A stretch of DNA of 64,000 nt from Comamonadaceae bacterium OTU4NAUVB1 (GTDB taxonomy: Bacteria; Pseudomonadota; Gammaproteobacteria; Burkholderiales; Burkholderiaceae_C): the NCBI GenBank assembly GCA_024372625.1, contig CP099605.1:1488001-1552000 (forward strand), given 5' to 3'. A program made the position numbers and the translations under genes. The notes below the pieces were generated by a model, which saw only the letters and a list, made by a program, of their open reading frames with translations, did no database searches and was not told the origin of the DNA. Shown piece after piece: positions 1 through 11,641 of this stretch; within the stretch, counting starts at the first letter, position 1; the number at the start of each line of letters is the position of its first letter.

Positions 1-1
1 C

Positions 2-3000
2 CAGCCGCGCTGCGACCTGCTCTGGCGGGCGGCCGATTCGACCGGCGAGCCGATGCGGCCGAGCGCGCTGCTGCAGGCGCTGCGCCTGGATGGCGGCGCC
101 GTCGACGCCGCCGATCCGCGCGTCGCCGATCCGGTCGCGCTGCGTCCCACGGCGCGCCCCGCGCCCCGTGGCGACGAACTGCCGCTGGCCACCGTCTCCA
201 CCAGCGTCTACGAGGACCTGCGCCGCTGTCCGTACCGCTTCTTCGCGCTGCGCCAGCTCGGCCTGCGCAATGCCGAGGAGATCGACTCGCAGGTCGACAA
301 GCGCGACTTCGGCAACTGGCTGCACGCCGTGCTCGGGCACTTCCACGAGACGCTGCGCCACGCCGCCGATGCCGACCGGACGGCGCGTCTGGCGCTCATC
401 GAGCAGGCCGCCGAGCGCGCCACGCGCGAGGCGGCCTTGGGCGCGGCGGAGTTCCTGCCCTTCGCCGCCGCCTGGCCGGCGGTGCGCGACGGCTACCTCG
501 ACTGGCTGCGCACGCACGAGGCCGGCGGCGCCGTGTTCGTCGAGTCCGAGCCCTGGATGCGCCAGCCCCTGGGCCGGCTGGAACTGGTCGGACGGCTCGA
601 CCGGATCGATCGCACCGCCGATGGCCGCGCCTTCGTCATCGACTACAAGACCGAGGCCCTCAAGACCACCGAGGACCGCGTCAAGGACCCGGCCGAGGAC
701 ACCCAGCTGGCGTTCTACGCCGCGCTCATGGCCGACGACACCCTGCGCGCGGCGTATGTCAACGTCGGCGAGCGCGCGCCCGGCACGAAGACGGTGGAGC
801 AGCCGGACGTCGTCGCGGCGCGCGACGCGCTGGTCGACGGCCTGATGACCGACTTCGCGCGCATCGCCGACGGCGCGCCGCTGCCGCCGCTGGGCGAGGG
901 CGCGGTCTGCGACCATTGCGACGCGCGCGGCCTGTGCCGCCGCGATTCGTGGAGCGACGACGCCGTCGCGACGGCGCCGCAGGGCGCCGGGGGCCTGGCG
1001 GGCGACGACCGCGTCGGGGCCGCCGACGTGGGGGTCGAGCCGCCACCGCCGGAAGCCGAGGACCTGCCGGTGGCCACCGCGCCCGCGTACGAGCACAACG
1101 GACGGCCGGTCGCGCGCGAAGACTTCTACCGCATCGCCTGCGACCCGCGCCGCAACGTCGCGGTGGAGGCCTGCGCCGGCGCCGGCAAGACCTGGATGCT
1201 CGTCTCGCGCATCGTCCGCGCGCTCCTGGAGGAGGGCGAGGGCGCCTGCGAGCCGCACGAGATCCTGGCGATCACCTTCACCCGCAAGGCCGCCGGCGAG
1301 ATGGGCGCGCGGCTCGACCAGTGGCTCGCGCAGTTCGCGGGTCAGACGCCCGAGGTCCTCGCGACCGAGCTGGTGCTGCGCGGCATGGCGCCGGGCGCCG
1401 CCGCCGCCGCCGCGCCGCGCCTGAAGGGGCTGTACCGGCGGCTGCTCGACGGCGGCCGGCCGGTGCAGTTCCGCACCTTCCACGCCTGGTTCGCCGGCCT
1501 GGTGCGCAATGCGCCGATGGCCGCGCTGACGGCGCTGGGCCTGCCGGCGCACTACGAGCTGCTGGAGGACGACGCCGAGGCGCGCGGCCAGGCGTGGCGA
1601 CCGTTCTTCGAGGCGGTGGCGGCCGATGCCGACGCGCTCGCCGACTACCGGGCGCTGGTCGCGACGCACGGGCGCTCGCAGATCGCCAAGGCGCTGGGCG
1701 AGGCCCTGACGCGGCGCGTGGAGTTCACGCTGTCGGAGCCGGCCACGGCGGTCCAGCCGTTCGGCGCGCTGCATCCGTCGCTCGACGGCCTGCGCGAGCC
1801 CGCCGACGCGCTGGCCACCGAAGCGGCGCGGCGCGAATGGCTCGCGCGCGCCGCCGCGCTCGGCGGCGAGACCAACAAGACCCCGCAGAAGGCGGCCGAG
1901 GCGATCGTCGAGGTCTTCGGCGGCGGCGTGCCGGCCGTCGAGGACGGCGCCGCGGCGCTGGCGCGGCTGCGCAAGGCCTTCTTCGTCGCCGCCGAGGACC
2001 GCCTGACCAACCACCTGCGCAAGTACGGCGCCGCCCAGTCGGCCGAGGCCGAGCTCCAGGTGCTGTGCGCGGCCCAGGCCCAGCACGCGGCGTGGTGCCA
2101 CCAGCAGCGCATGACGCGGCTCGCGCGGCTGCTGATCGACGCCTTCTCCGAGGTCAAGCGCCGCAACGGCTGGATCGACATGAACGACATCGAGCAGGCC
2201 GCGCAGCTGCTGCTGGGCCAGTCGGCGCTGTCGGGCTGGGTGCAGGAGCGGCTCGACGCGCGCGTCGCGCACCTGCTGATCGACGAGTTCCAGGACACCA
2301 ATCCGCTGCAGTGGCAGGCCCTGCATGCCTGGCTGAGCGGCTACAGCGGCGCCGGCGCGCGGCCGCCGGGCGTGTTCGTCGTCGGCGACCCCAAGCAGAG
2401 CATCTACCGTTTCCGGCGCGCCGAGCCCCAGGTGTTCATCGCGGCCAAGGACTTCGTGCGCGCCGGCCTGGGCGGCGAGCTGCTGAGCTGCGACCACACC
2501 CACCGCAACGCGCGGCGCGTCGTCGGCCTGGTCAACCACGCGATGCGCGCGGCCCAGGCGCAGGACCAGTTCGAGGGCTTTCGCGACCACAGCACCCAGC
2601 GCGCGGACGGCGGCGCCGTCCAGAAGCTGCCCGCCATCGCCCGCGACGCCGTGACGGCACTGGCCGGGGCGGACCCCGATCGGGACGACGGCGCGGACGC
2701 GCTGCGCTGGCGCGACAGCCTCTCGACCCCCCGCGTGCTGCCCGAGACGCGCCTGCTGCAGCTCGAATGCGAGCAGGCCGCGCGCTGGGTCGCCGCGCGC
2801 ATCGCCGAGGGCGTCGCGCCCAAGGAGATCATGGTGCTGGCCCGTCGCCGCAGCCGCCTGACGGCGATGCAGGACGCGCTGCGCGCCCGTCGCATCGCCA
2901 CCGAGCAGCCCGAGAAGAACGACCTGCACGATGCCTCGGAGGTGCAGGACGTGATCGCGCTGGTCGACGCGCTGGTCTCGCCGGCGCACGACCTGTCGCT

Positions 3001-4156
3001 GGCGCGCGCGCTGAAGTCGCCGCTGTTCGGCCTGGACGACGCGGCGCTGGTGGCGCTGGCGCTGCGCCAGCGGGCGCGGCCGGGGACGAACTGGTCGGCG
3101 CTGCTGGGGCTCGACGCCACGGCGCCGGACGGCGGCGCGGACGGCGGGCGGGATCGGGAAGGCGACCGCGACGGCTTCGACGCCCGGGCCCCGGCCGGCC
3201 TCGACGAGATGCCCGATTTCAGCGACGTGCCCGACTTCGAGGAACCCTTCGCAGGCACCGGACGCGACGAGGCCGCCGTCGATTTCTCCGACGGCGCCGG
3301 CGCGCACGGTCCGGCATCGGCTCCGGCAGCGGCACCGGCGCCCACCGATGCGTCGGCGGCGCCGCTCGCGCCGCTGCCCCCCGCGCTCGCGGCCGCCGTG
3401 CCGGTGCTGCGGCGCTGGCGCGACTGGCTGCGCGCGCTGCCACCGCACGACGCGCTCAGCGCCATCTACGAGGACGCGGACGTGCTCGCGCGGTTCGGCG
3501 CCGCCGCGCCGCCGACCCTGCGCGAGGGCGTGCTGGCCAACCTGCGCGGCCTGCTGGGCGCGGCGCTGGACATCGAGGGCGGGCGCTTCGCCACGCCCTA
3601 CGCCCTGGTGCGCGCACTGCGCGCGGGCGGCGTGCGGGCGCCCTCGGTGGCGGGACCGGACGCCGTGCGCCTGCTGACCGTGCACGGCGCCAAGGGCCTG
3701 GAGGCGGACCACGTGCTGATGCTGGACTGCGACGCGGCCGCGCCGCGCGGCCAGACCATGGGCGTGCTGATCGAATGGAAGGGCGACCAGGCACGGCCCG
3801 GCCGCTTCGTCTTCGTGGCCAGCGAGAAGACGCCCCCGGCCTGCGCCGCGACCCTGCTGCGCGACGAGCAGGCGGCGCGCCTGCGCGAGGAACTCAACGG
3901 CCTCTACGTCGCCACCACCCGCGCGCGCGACCGCCTGGTGCTGTCGTCGGTGCAGCCCGCGCGCCCGGCCGAGGGCAGCTGGTGGCTGCGGCTGCAGGGA
4001 CAGTGCGAGCCCCTGGCCGCGCCCGCGCCGGTGCGCCCCACCGGGCACGCCGATGGCGACGCGACCTTCCTGCTGAAGCGCCCGCCGCGCCGGGGGCTGC
4101 CGGCGCACCCGACCCTCGTCCCGCCCGCGCCACGCGAACCCACCACCTCCGAATGA
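2..4156 (+). CDS. AddB-type nuclease domain fused to AddA-type UvrD helicase (5' partial)
   Basis: Double-strand-break repair helicase-nuclease of the AddAB/RecB class. The frame is open from the left edge, so the start lies outside the window; residues here are counted from the ATG at 53. The first 300 residues are a PD-(D/E)XK nuclease of the AddB C-terminal type: catalytic IDYKTE at about 196-201, one Cys near 59 (RRCPYRFF) and CDHCDARGLC near 287, together the four-Cys iron-sulfur staple. After a Gly/Ala/Pro linker comes a superfamily 1 helicase: Walker A AGAGKT near 376, Walker B LIDEFQDTNPLQW near 742, GDPKQSIYRFRR near 778, HGAKGLEADHV near 1212 and VATTRARDRL near 1287. A low-complexity Asp/Ala/Pro stretch (about 3130-3400) interrupts the helicase. 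The AddA C-terminal nuclease is missing. In relatives these are usually two genes; here there is no stop between them. The next gene overlaps by ATGA. Confidence 0.88.
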   Translation, partial: QPRCDLLWRAADSTGEPMRPSALLQALRLDGGAVDAADPRVADPVALRPTARPAPRGDELPLATVSTSVYEDLRRCPYRFFALRQLGLRNAEEIDSQVDKRDFGNWLHAVLGHFHETLRHAADADRTARLALIEQAAERATREAALGAAEFLPFAAAWPAVRDGYLDWLRTHEAGGAVFVESEPWMRQPLGRLELVGRLDRIDRTADGRAFVIDYKTEALKTTEDRVKDPAEDTQLAFYAALMADDTLRAAYVNVGERAPGTKTVEQPDVVAARDALVDGLMTDFARIADGAPLPPLGEGAVCDHCDARGLCRRDSWSDDAVATAPQGAGGLAGDDRVGAADVGVEPPPPEAEDLPVATAPAYEHNGRPVAREDFYRIACDPRRNVAVEACAGAGKTWMLVSRIVRALLEEGEGACEPHEILAITFTRKAAGEMGARLDQWLAQFAGQTPEVLATELVLRGMAPGAAAAAAPRLKGLYRRLLDGGRPVQFRTFHAWFAGLVRNAPMAALTALGLPAHYELLEDDAEARGQAWRPFFEAVAADADALADYRALVATHGRSQIAKALGEALTRRVEFTLSEPATAVQPFGALHPSLDGLREPADALATEAARREWLARAAALGGETNKTPQKAAEAIVEVFGGGVPAVEDGAAALARLRKAFFVAAEDRLTNHLRKYGAAQSAEAELQVLCAAQAQHAAWCHQQRMTRLARLLIDAFSEVKRRNGWIDMNDIEQAAQLLLGQSALSGWVQERLDARVAHLLIDEFQDTNPLQWQALHAWLSGYSGAGARPPGVFVVGDPKQSIYRFRRAEPQVFIAAKDFVRAGLGGELLSCDHTHRNARRVVGLVNHAMRAAQAQDQFEGFRDHSTQRADGGAVQKLPAIARDAVTALAGADPDRDDGADALRWRDSLSTPRVLPETRLLQLECEQAARWVAARIAEGVAPKEIMVLARRRSRLTAMQDALRARRIATEQPEKNDLHDASEVQDVIALVDALVSPAHDLSLARALKSPLFGLDDAALVALALRQRARPGTNWSALLGLDATAPDGGADGGRDREGDRDGFDARAPAGLDEMPDFSDVPDFEEPFAGTGRDEAAVDFSDGAGAHGPASAPAAAPAPTDASAAPLAPLPPALAAAVPVLRRWRDWLRALPPHDALSAIYEDADVLARFGAAAPPTLREGVLANLRGLLGAALDIEGGRFATPYALVRALRAGGVRAPSVAGPDAVRLLTVHGAKGLEADHVLMLDCDAAAPRGQTMGVLIEWKGDQARPGRFVFVASEKTPPACAATLLRDEQAARLREELNGLYVATTRARDRLVLSSVQPARPAEGSWWLRLQGQCEPLAAPAPVRPTGHADGDATFLLKRPPRRGLPAHPTLVPPAPREPTTSE

Positions 4157-5487
4157 ACGACCTCCACGCCCTGTCCGCCCCCGTCTCCGCCGCCGCCGAG
4201 GCGCCCTCCGATGCCCCGCCCGTGGCCGAGCCCGTCGTCGTCGTCGGCGGCGGCCCCGCGGGCCTGATGGCCGCCGAGGCCCTGAGCGCGGCCGGCGTGC
4301 CGGTGCACCTGTACGACGCCATGCCCTCGGTGGGCCGGAAGTTCCTGCTGGCCGGGCGCGGCGGCCTCAACCTCACGCATTCGGAACCGTTCGCGCAGTT
4401 CGCCGGCCGCTTCGGCGAGCGTCGCGCGGCCATCGAGCCGATGCTCAGCGCCTTCGGCCCCGACGCGCTGCGCGCGTGGACCGCCGGCCTGGGCGTCGAG
4501 ACCTTCGTGGGCACCTCCGGCCGCGTGTTTCCCATGGGCATGAAGGCGGCGCCGCTGCTGCGCGCGTGGCTGCATCGCCTGCGCGCGGCCGGCGTGCAGT
4601 TCCACATGCGCCATCGCTGGACCGGCGGGCTCGACGCCCACGCCGGCGCGGCGCTCCGGCTGGAGTTCGACACGCCGGCCGGGCCCGTCGAGGCGCGCGC
4701 GCGCGCCGTCGTGCTGGCGCTCGGCGGGGCGAGCTGGCCCCGGCTGGGCTCCGATGGCGCCTGGGTGCCGTGGCTGCGCGCCCGCGGCGTCGCCGTCGAG
4801 GCGCTGGTGCCGGCGAACTGCGGCTTCGACGTCGGCTGGAGCGAGCACTTCACCGGGCGCTTCGCCGGCTGGCCGCTCAAGTCGGTGGCCCTCGCGTTCA
4901 CGGACGCGCACGGCCGGCACTTCGCCCGCCGGGGCGAGTTCGTGGCGACCGCCACCGGCATCGAGGGCAGCCTGGTCTATGCCGCCTCGGCGCTGCTGCG
5001 CGACGCGATCGCCGCGCAGGGCCATGCGACGCTGCACCTGGACCTGCTGCCCGACCGCAGCGCGGCGCAGGTGCTGGCCGCCGTCGCCCATCCCCGGGGC
5101 TCACGCTCGCTCGCGAGCCACCTGAAGGGCCGGCTGGGCCTCGACGGCGTGAAGGCCGGGCTGCTCAACGAGGTGCTGTCGCGCGAGGCGATGCACGATC
5201 CGGCGCGGCTCGCGGCGGCGATCAAGGCGCTGCCCCTGCGCCTGGCCGCGGCGCGTCCGGTGGCCGAGGCCATCAGCAGCGCGGGCGGCGTGCGCTTCGA
5301 GGCGCTCGACGCACGCCTGCAGTCCGCCGCGCTGCCCGGCGTCTTCTGCGCCGGCGAGATGCTCGACTGGGAAGCGCCGACCGGCGGCTACCTGTTGAAC
5401 GCGAGCATGGCCAGCGGCCTGGCGGCGGCGCACGGCGTGCTGGGCCGGGAAGCGCACGCGCCGTCGGCGGCGAACGCGCCCGGGTAA
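4153..5487 (+). CDS. TIGR03862/BaiN-like FAD flavoprotein
   Basis: Predicted FAD-dependent oxidoreductase of the HI0933/BaiN superfamily, 444 residues; the substrate is unknown. The dinucleotide-binding motif [17 protein letters not shown] lies near residue 30, followed by the family signature [18 protein letters not shown]. The C-terminal family motif is also visible: [23 protein letters not shown]. About 28 low-complexity Ala/Pro residues precede the Rossmann motif. The start was chosen because its ATG overlaps the stop of the upstream helicase-nuclease (ATGA at 4153-4156), so the two are probably translated together. A functional link with the repair enzyme is not evident. Confidence 0.85.
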   Translation: MNDLHALSAPVSAAAEAPSDAPPVAEPVVVVGGGPAGLMAAEALSAAGVPVHLYDAMPSVGRKFLLAGRGGLNLTHSEPFAQFAGRFGERRAAIEPMLSAFGPDALRAWTAGLGVETFVGTSGRVFPMGMKAAPLLRAWLHRLRAAGVQFHMRHRWTGGLDAHAGAALRLEFDTPAGPVEARARAVVLALGGASWPRLGSDGAWVPWLRARGVAVEALVPANCGFDVGWSEHFTGRFAGWPLKSVALAFTDAHGRHFARRGEFVATATGIEGSLVYAASALLRDAIAAQGHATLHLDLLPDRSAAQVLAAVAHPRGSRSLASHLKGRLGLDGVKAGLLNEVLSREAMHDPARLAAAIKALPLRLAAARPVAEAISSAGGVRFEALDARLQSAALPGVFCAGEMLDWEAPTGGYLLNASMASGLAAAHGVLGREAHAPSAANAPG

Positions 5488-5554
5488 GCCGTTCGGCGCA
5501 TGGGCGGAGCGGGCGCCGGACCGGACCATCCCTGCGCCGCACCAGGCCACGCGC

Positions 5555-5953
5555 ATGCATCCGCACGTCGACATCACGAAGACCCCCGAAGGCGACCACC
5601 GCCACGGCGTGCGCATCGGCGACGGCGACGCGCGCCACGTGCGCGAAGGGCCGGCATCGCTCGCGGAGTGCCTGCACGACGCCGCCACGGCGCTCGCCGG
5701 GCATTTCGACACCGCCGTCCTCGGCGTCGGTGGGCGGCCGCCCGGCGCCCGTCCCGTCGCGGCGATGGCGCGCCGGACGCTGGCGCTGGCCGAGGCGCTG
5801 CGCGCGCGGCTGGGGGTTCCCGCCGCCCAGGGCCGCCGGTCCGGGGAGACGCCCGGCGAGGGGGCGAATCCTATAATCGACGGGCATCCAGCCCCTCGAA
5901 TCCAGCGGCCGGCGGGCCTTCCAGGACCGGCGGCGCGAGCACCTCCACATCCC
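5555..5953 (+). CDS. Unrecognised small reading frame, continuous with alaS
   Basis: A reading frame starting [20 protein letters not shown] runs for 133 codons without a stop straight into the alaS frame. Codons up to about position 5850 have almost exclusively G or C in third position, as in genuine genes here; the pattern fades near 5865, where the alaS promoter (TATAAT, 5872-5877) begins. I do not recognise the family. It may be a real small gene whose stop was lost, giving an N-terminally extended AlaRS as a minor product, or a chance open frame. No convincing ribosome binding site precedes the ATG. The coordinates mark the part upstream of the alaS start. Confidence 0.4.
5872..5877 (+). 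promoter_or_regulatory. Probable -10 box of alaS promoter
   Basis: TATAAT, an exact sigma-70 -10 hexamer, stands out in very GC-rich surroundings 76 bases before the alaS ATG. No good -35 hexamer is visible at 16-18 bases. The predicted leader is about 70 nt. Confidence 0.6.
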
Positions 5954-8581
<2,628 letters not shown>

Positions 8582-8735
8582 ACGCCCGGGAGGCGTCGCG
8601 CCGGCAGGAGTGGCGGCAGCGGCAGCCCCGTCCGGCGGCTGCCGACGCGATGGCTTTCGTTCCTCCTACATGGCGGGCGGGTGGGTCGGCCGATGACATC
8701 GCCTTCATCGAACCATCGACAGGAAGGAGCGTTCC

Positions 8736-9044
8736 ATGCCCAGAGGTGACAAGTCCGCCTACACCGACAAGCAGAAGCGGCAGGCCGAGCACATCGAGGA
8801 GGGGTACGAGCAGCGCGGCGTGCCCAAGGACGAGGCCGAGGCGCGCGCCTGGGCCACCGTCAACAAGGAGAGCGGCGGCGGCAAGAAGAGCGGTTCGGGG
8901 CGCGGCCAGCCCGAGGACCATGCGCCGTCCCGCAAGGGCGGCAGGACCGGCGGCGCCGCCTCGGCCGCCCGCACGCCGGAACAGCGCTCCGCCTCGGCGA
9001 AGAAGGGCGCCGAGACCCGCAAGCGCAACGCCGCGGCGTCCTGA
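8736..9044 (+). CDS. Small hydrophilic protein of the 'plasmid stabilization' family
   Basis: 102 residues, highly charged and probably disordered. It begins PRGDKSAYTDKQKRQAEHIE, with GVPKDEAEARAWATVNKESGGGKKSGSG following, a pattern I recognise from many proteobacterial chromosomal proteins carrying the database name 'plasmid stabilization protein', for which I know of no proven plasmid role. The C-terminal half is Lys/Arg/Ala/Gly rich (RKGGRTGGAA, KKGAETRKRNAAAS) and resembles nucleic-acid-binding or stress-type KGG proteins. A strong ribosome binding site (AGGAAGGAG near 8720) supports the start. Likely monocistronic; function open. Confidence 0.8.
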   Translation: MPRGDKSAYTDKQKRQAEHIEEGYEQRGVPKDEAEARAWATVNKESGGGKKSGSGRGQPEDHAPSRKGGRTGGAASAARTPEQRSASAKKGAETRKRNAAAS

Positions 9045-9115
9045 GGCGGCGTCCCGCGCAAGCCGATGACCCGTGCCGGCCGAGGGGCAGGCTTGACGCC
9101 CGGAGAGTCCGATGT

Positions 9116-9131
9116 TGTGATTTAGTTCACA
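9116..9131. promoter_or_regulatory. CRP/FNR-type palindrome upstream of carbonic anhydrase
   Basis: TGTGA-TTTAGT-TCACA is a perfect CRP consensus with N6 spacer, inside a longer inverted repeat TGTTGTG (9113-9119) / CACAACA (9130-9136). It ends 17 bases before the ATG at 9149, a position better suited to a roadblock or repressor role, or to a start site inside the repeat, than to classical activation. Which regulator binds is not known. Confidence 0.5.
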
Positions 9132-9148
9132 CAACAACAGGACTCCCC

Positions 9149-9868
9149 ATGTACCCCCTCGATTCATCGCGCCGCTCGTTCTTCCGTCTGGGCTACGGCG
9201 CACTCGGCCTGGCCGCCAGCGTCGGCGCCCTGTCGTCCCATGCCGCCGAGGGTCCGAAGACCACCATGACCCCGGCGCAGGCGCTGGCCAAGCTCAAGCA
9301 GGGTCACGAGGACTTCCTGAACGACAAGCCGTTGCTCAAGACCGCGCGCGACAGCGACCGGCGCCTGGCGATCGCGCGCGCGCAGGTTCCCTTCGCCGTG
9401 CTGGTGGGGTGTTCGGACAGCCGCGTTCCGCCCGAACTCCTGTTCGACACCGGCCTGGGCGAGCTCTTCATCGTGCGCAACGCGGGCAACACGATCGACA
9501 CGGTGGCCATGGGCAGCATCCAGTACGCCGTGCAGGTGCTCAACGTGCCGCTGGTCCTGGTGCTGGGCCACGAGCGCTGCGGCGCGGTGGACGCGGCGGT
9601 GTCGGTGGTGGAGAAGAACACGGTCTTCCCGGGCAGCATCGGGCAGATGGTCGAGCCGATCATCCCGGCGGTGCTCAAGGCCAAGGCGATGGGCGCCGCT
9701 GGCGACGGACTCCTGGACGGCGCGGTGCGCGAGAACGTGCGTCGCACCGTCGAGCGGCTGCGCACCGGCGAGCCGACGCTGGCCGATCCGATCAAGGCGG
9801 GCAAGCTGATGGTCGTCGGCGCGCGCTACGACCTCGACGACGGCAAGGTCGATTTCTTCGTCCAGTGA
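9149..9868 (+). CDS. Beta-class carbonic anhydrase with Tat signal peptide
   Basis: Zinc enzyme interconverting CO2 and bicarbonate, 239 residues. The N-terminus SRRSFFRLGYGALGLAASVG fits a twin-arginine signal (RR-x-F-F) with cleavage after about SSHAA, predicting folded export to the periplasm. Zinc ligands of the beta class are visible: C88 and D90 in GCSDSRVPPE, H141 and C144 in LGHERCGAV. VRNAGNT is also present. Typical cytoplasmic beta enzymes lack such a leader. A perfect CRP-type palindrome sits just upstream, and a short AGGA precedes the ATG. Convergent with trmB. Confidence 0.93.
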   Translation: MYPLDSSRRSFFRLGYGALGLAASVGALSSHAAEGPKTTMTPAQALAKLKQGHEDFLNDKPLLKTARDSDRRLAIARAQVPFAVLVGCSDSRVPPELLFDTGLGELFIVRNAGNTIDTVAMGSIQYAVQVLNVPLVLVLGHERCGAVDAAVSVVEKNTVFPGSIGQMVEPIIPAVLKAKAMGAAGDGLLDGAVRENVRRTVERLRTGEPTLADPIKAGKLMVVGARYDLDDGKVDFFVQ

Positions 9869-9898
9869 GCCCGCGGGCCCCCCGGCCGGGACGGGCCC

Positions 9899-10678
9899 TC
9901 AGCGCAGGAACACCAGGTCCCAGACGCCGTGGCCCAGGCGCAGGCCACGGTTCTCGAACTTGGTGAGCGGCCGGTAGGCGGGTTTCGGAGCGAAGCCGGT
10001 GGCTGCCGGTTCTTCCGCTGCGACAGGATGCGCCGGGGTCGCCGCGTTGCGCAGCAGCGGCTCTCCCGAAAGCACCTCGAGCATCTGCTCGGCATAGGGC
10101 TGCCAGTCGGTGGCGCAGTGCAGGTAGCCGCCCGGGGCGATGCGCTCGGCGAGCTTGCGCACCAGCGGCGGCTGGATCAGACGGCGCTTGTTGTGGCGCG
10201 CCTTGTGCCACGGATCGGGAAAGAAGACGTGCACGCCCGCGAGCGTGGCCGGCTCGATCATGTGGTCGAGCACGTCGACGGCATCGTGCGCGCAGATGCG
10301 GATGTTCGCGAGGCCCTGTTCGCCGATGCGCTTGAGCAGCGCGCCGACACCGGGCTCGTGGACCTCGCAGCACAGGAAATTGGTCTCGGGCATCAGCGCG
10401 GCGATGTGCGCGGTGGCCTCGCCCATGCCGAAGCCGATCTCCAGCACGGTCGGCGCCTGGCGCGAGAACGCGGCCTCGAGGTCGAGCGGCTCGGCACGGT
10501 AGGGCAGCAGGAAGCGCGGGCCGATCTGCTCGTAGGCGCGCTTCTGGCCGTCGGTGGTGCGGCCGGCGCGCTTGACGAAACTCTTGAGGCGGCGGTGAAG
10601 GGGATGGGGGCTCGCGGGGTCGCTCGGGCCGTCGGCGTCGGGGGACGGGCTGGAATCGGGGAGGGTAGGGTTCGTCAC
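9899..10678 (-). CDS. trmB: tRNA (guanine(46)-N(7))-methyltransferase
   Basis: Uses S-adenosylmethionine to form m7G46 in the tRNA variable loop. 259 residues with a variable, proline-rich N-terminal tail of about 25 residues. The SAM-binding motif [16 protein letters not shown] lies near residue 70. The family signature [17 protein letters not shown] follows, and PLTKFENRG stands near the C-terminus. The start is GTG at 10678, overlapping the upstream gluQ stop as GTGA, which argues for translational coupling. No Shine-Dalgarno is needed beyond the coupling and none is obvious. Confidence 0.95.
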   Translation of the reverse strand: MTNPTLPDSSPSPDADGPSDPASPHPLHRRLKSFVKRAGRTTDGQKRAYEQIGPRFLLPYRAEPLDLEAAFSRQAPTVLEIGFGMGEATAHIAALMPETNFLCCEVHEPGVGALLKRIGEQGLANIRICAHDAVDVLDHMIEPATLAGVHVFFPDPWHKARHNKRRLIQPPLVRKLAERIAPGGYLHCATDWQPYAEQMLEVLSGEPLLRNAATPAHPVAAEEPAATGFAPKPAYRPLTKFENRGLRLGHGVWDLVFLR

Positions 10679-11631
10679 GGGCGCGGATTGTAGAGATCGC
10701 GCCACGGCGCGATCCAGCCGGCCAGGGCCGTGGCCGGATCGTCGCCCGAGCCCGCCGGCAGCACCGACACGCCGGGCAGCCCGAGCGCGCGCGCCGCCGC
10801 GTCGAGCGCGGCGGCGGCCATCGCCGGCGTGGCGGTGTCGATCGCGCGGGCGCCGTTCTGTTTGGAGAGTTTCTGCCCGTCGTCCGCCAGCACCAGCGGC
10901 GTGTGCAGGTAGCTCGGGGTGGGCAGGCCCAGGGCGCGTTGCAGCAGGATCTGGCGCGCGGTGTTGGCCGCCAGGTCCGCGCCGCGCACGACGTCGGTCA
11001 CGCCCTGGTCGGCGTCGTCGACCACCACGGCGAGCTGGTAGGCCCAGGGCCCGTCGGCGCGCCGCAGCACGAAGTCGCCGACCTCGGCGGCCACGTCCTG
11101 ATGCTGCGGTCCGAGCCGGCGGTCGGTCCAGGCGACGTCGGCATCGGCCGTCGCGGCGCCGTCGTCCAGCGGTCGCACGGCGAAGCGCCAGGCCCGGGGC
11201 GGGCGTCCGCCCAGGCCGCAGCGGCAGGTCCCCGGGTACACGCGCTCGCCATGCCGACGGTGCGCCACGCCGTGCCGGGCCAGCGCCTGGTCGATGTCCC
11301 TGCGCGAGCAGGCGCACGGGTAGGCGCGGCCGGAGGCCGCCAGCCGCGCCAGGGCGTGCGCGTAGCGGTCGGTGCGGTCGCTCTGGCGCACCGGCGGCGC
11401 GTCCGGGATCAAGCCGCAGGCGGCGAGCTGGCCCAGGATGTGTTCGCCCAGCCCCGGCAGGCAGCGTCCGGTGTCGGCGTCCTCGATGCGCACCAGCCAG
11501 CGGGCGCGGGGGCCGCGCGCGCGCACGTCGAGCCAGCTCGCCAGCGCCGCGACCAGCGAGCCGGCGTGCAGCGCGCCGGTGGGCGAGGGCGCGAAGCGGC
11601 CGACCGCGTCCGCATCCGACGTCGCGTTCAC
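10675..11631 (-). CDS. gluQ: Glutamyl-Q tRNA(Asp) synthetase
   Basis: Truncated GluRS paralogue that puts glutamate on the queuosine base of tRNA-Asp. 318 residues, against about 470-500 for true GluRS: no anticodon-binding domain. The catalytic fold shows [19 protein letters not shown] (HIGH equivalent HAGS), RIEDADTGR, and a KMSKS equivalent KLSKQNGA. The zinc-binding region has CACSRRD and YPGTCRCGL. The start is GTG at 11631, which gives the family N-terminus (about 12 residues before RFAPSP) and begins 10 bases after the upstream oxidoreductase stop. It overlaps trmB; both modify tRNA. Confidence 0.93.
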   Translation of the reverse strand: MNATSDADAVGRFAPSPTGALHAGSLVAALASWLDVRARGPRARWLVRIEDADTGRCLPGLGEHILGQLAACGLIPDAPPVRQSDRTDRYAHALARLAASGRAYPCACSRRDIDQALARHGVAHRRHGERVYPGTCRCGLGGRPPRAWRFAVRPLDDGAATADADVAWTDRRLGPQHQDVAAEVGDFVLRRADGPWAYQLAVVVDDADQGVTDVVRGADLAANTARQILLQRALGLPTPSYLHTPLVLADDGQKLSKQNGARAIDTATPAMAAAALDAAARALGLPGVSVLPAGSGDDPATALAGWIAPWRDLYNPRP

Positions 11632-11641
11632 CGCCGGGTCG

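Noticed and set aside
916..4152. Frame open ahead of the flavoprotein inside the helicase gene
   Set aside because: Arg/Ala-rich out-of-frame translation; the flavoprotein starts at 4153 with its Rossmann motif soon after.
10687..10692. TACAAT on the minus strand eight bases before the trmB start
   Set aside because: It encodes Tyr-Asn near the end of gluQ, and trmB is coupled to gluQ by GTGA; probably chance.
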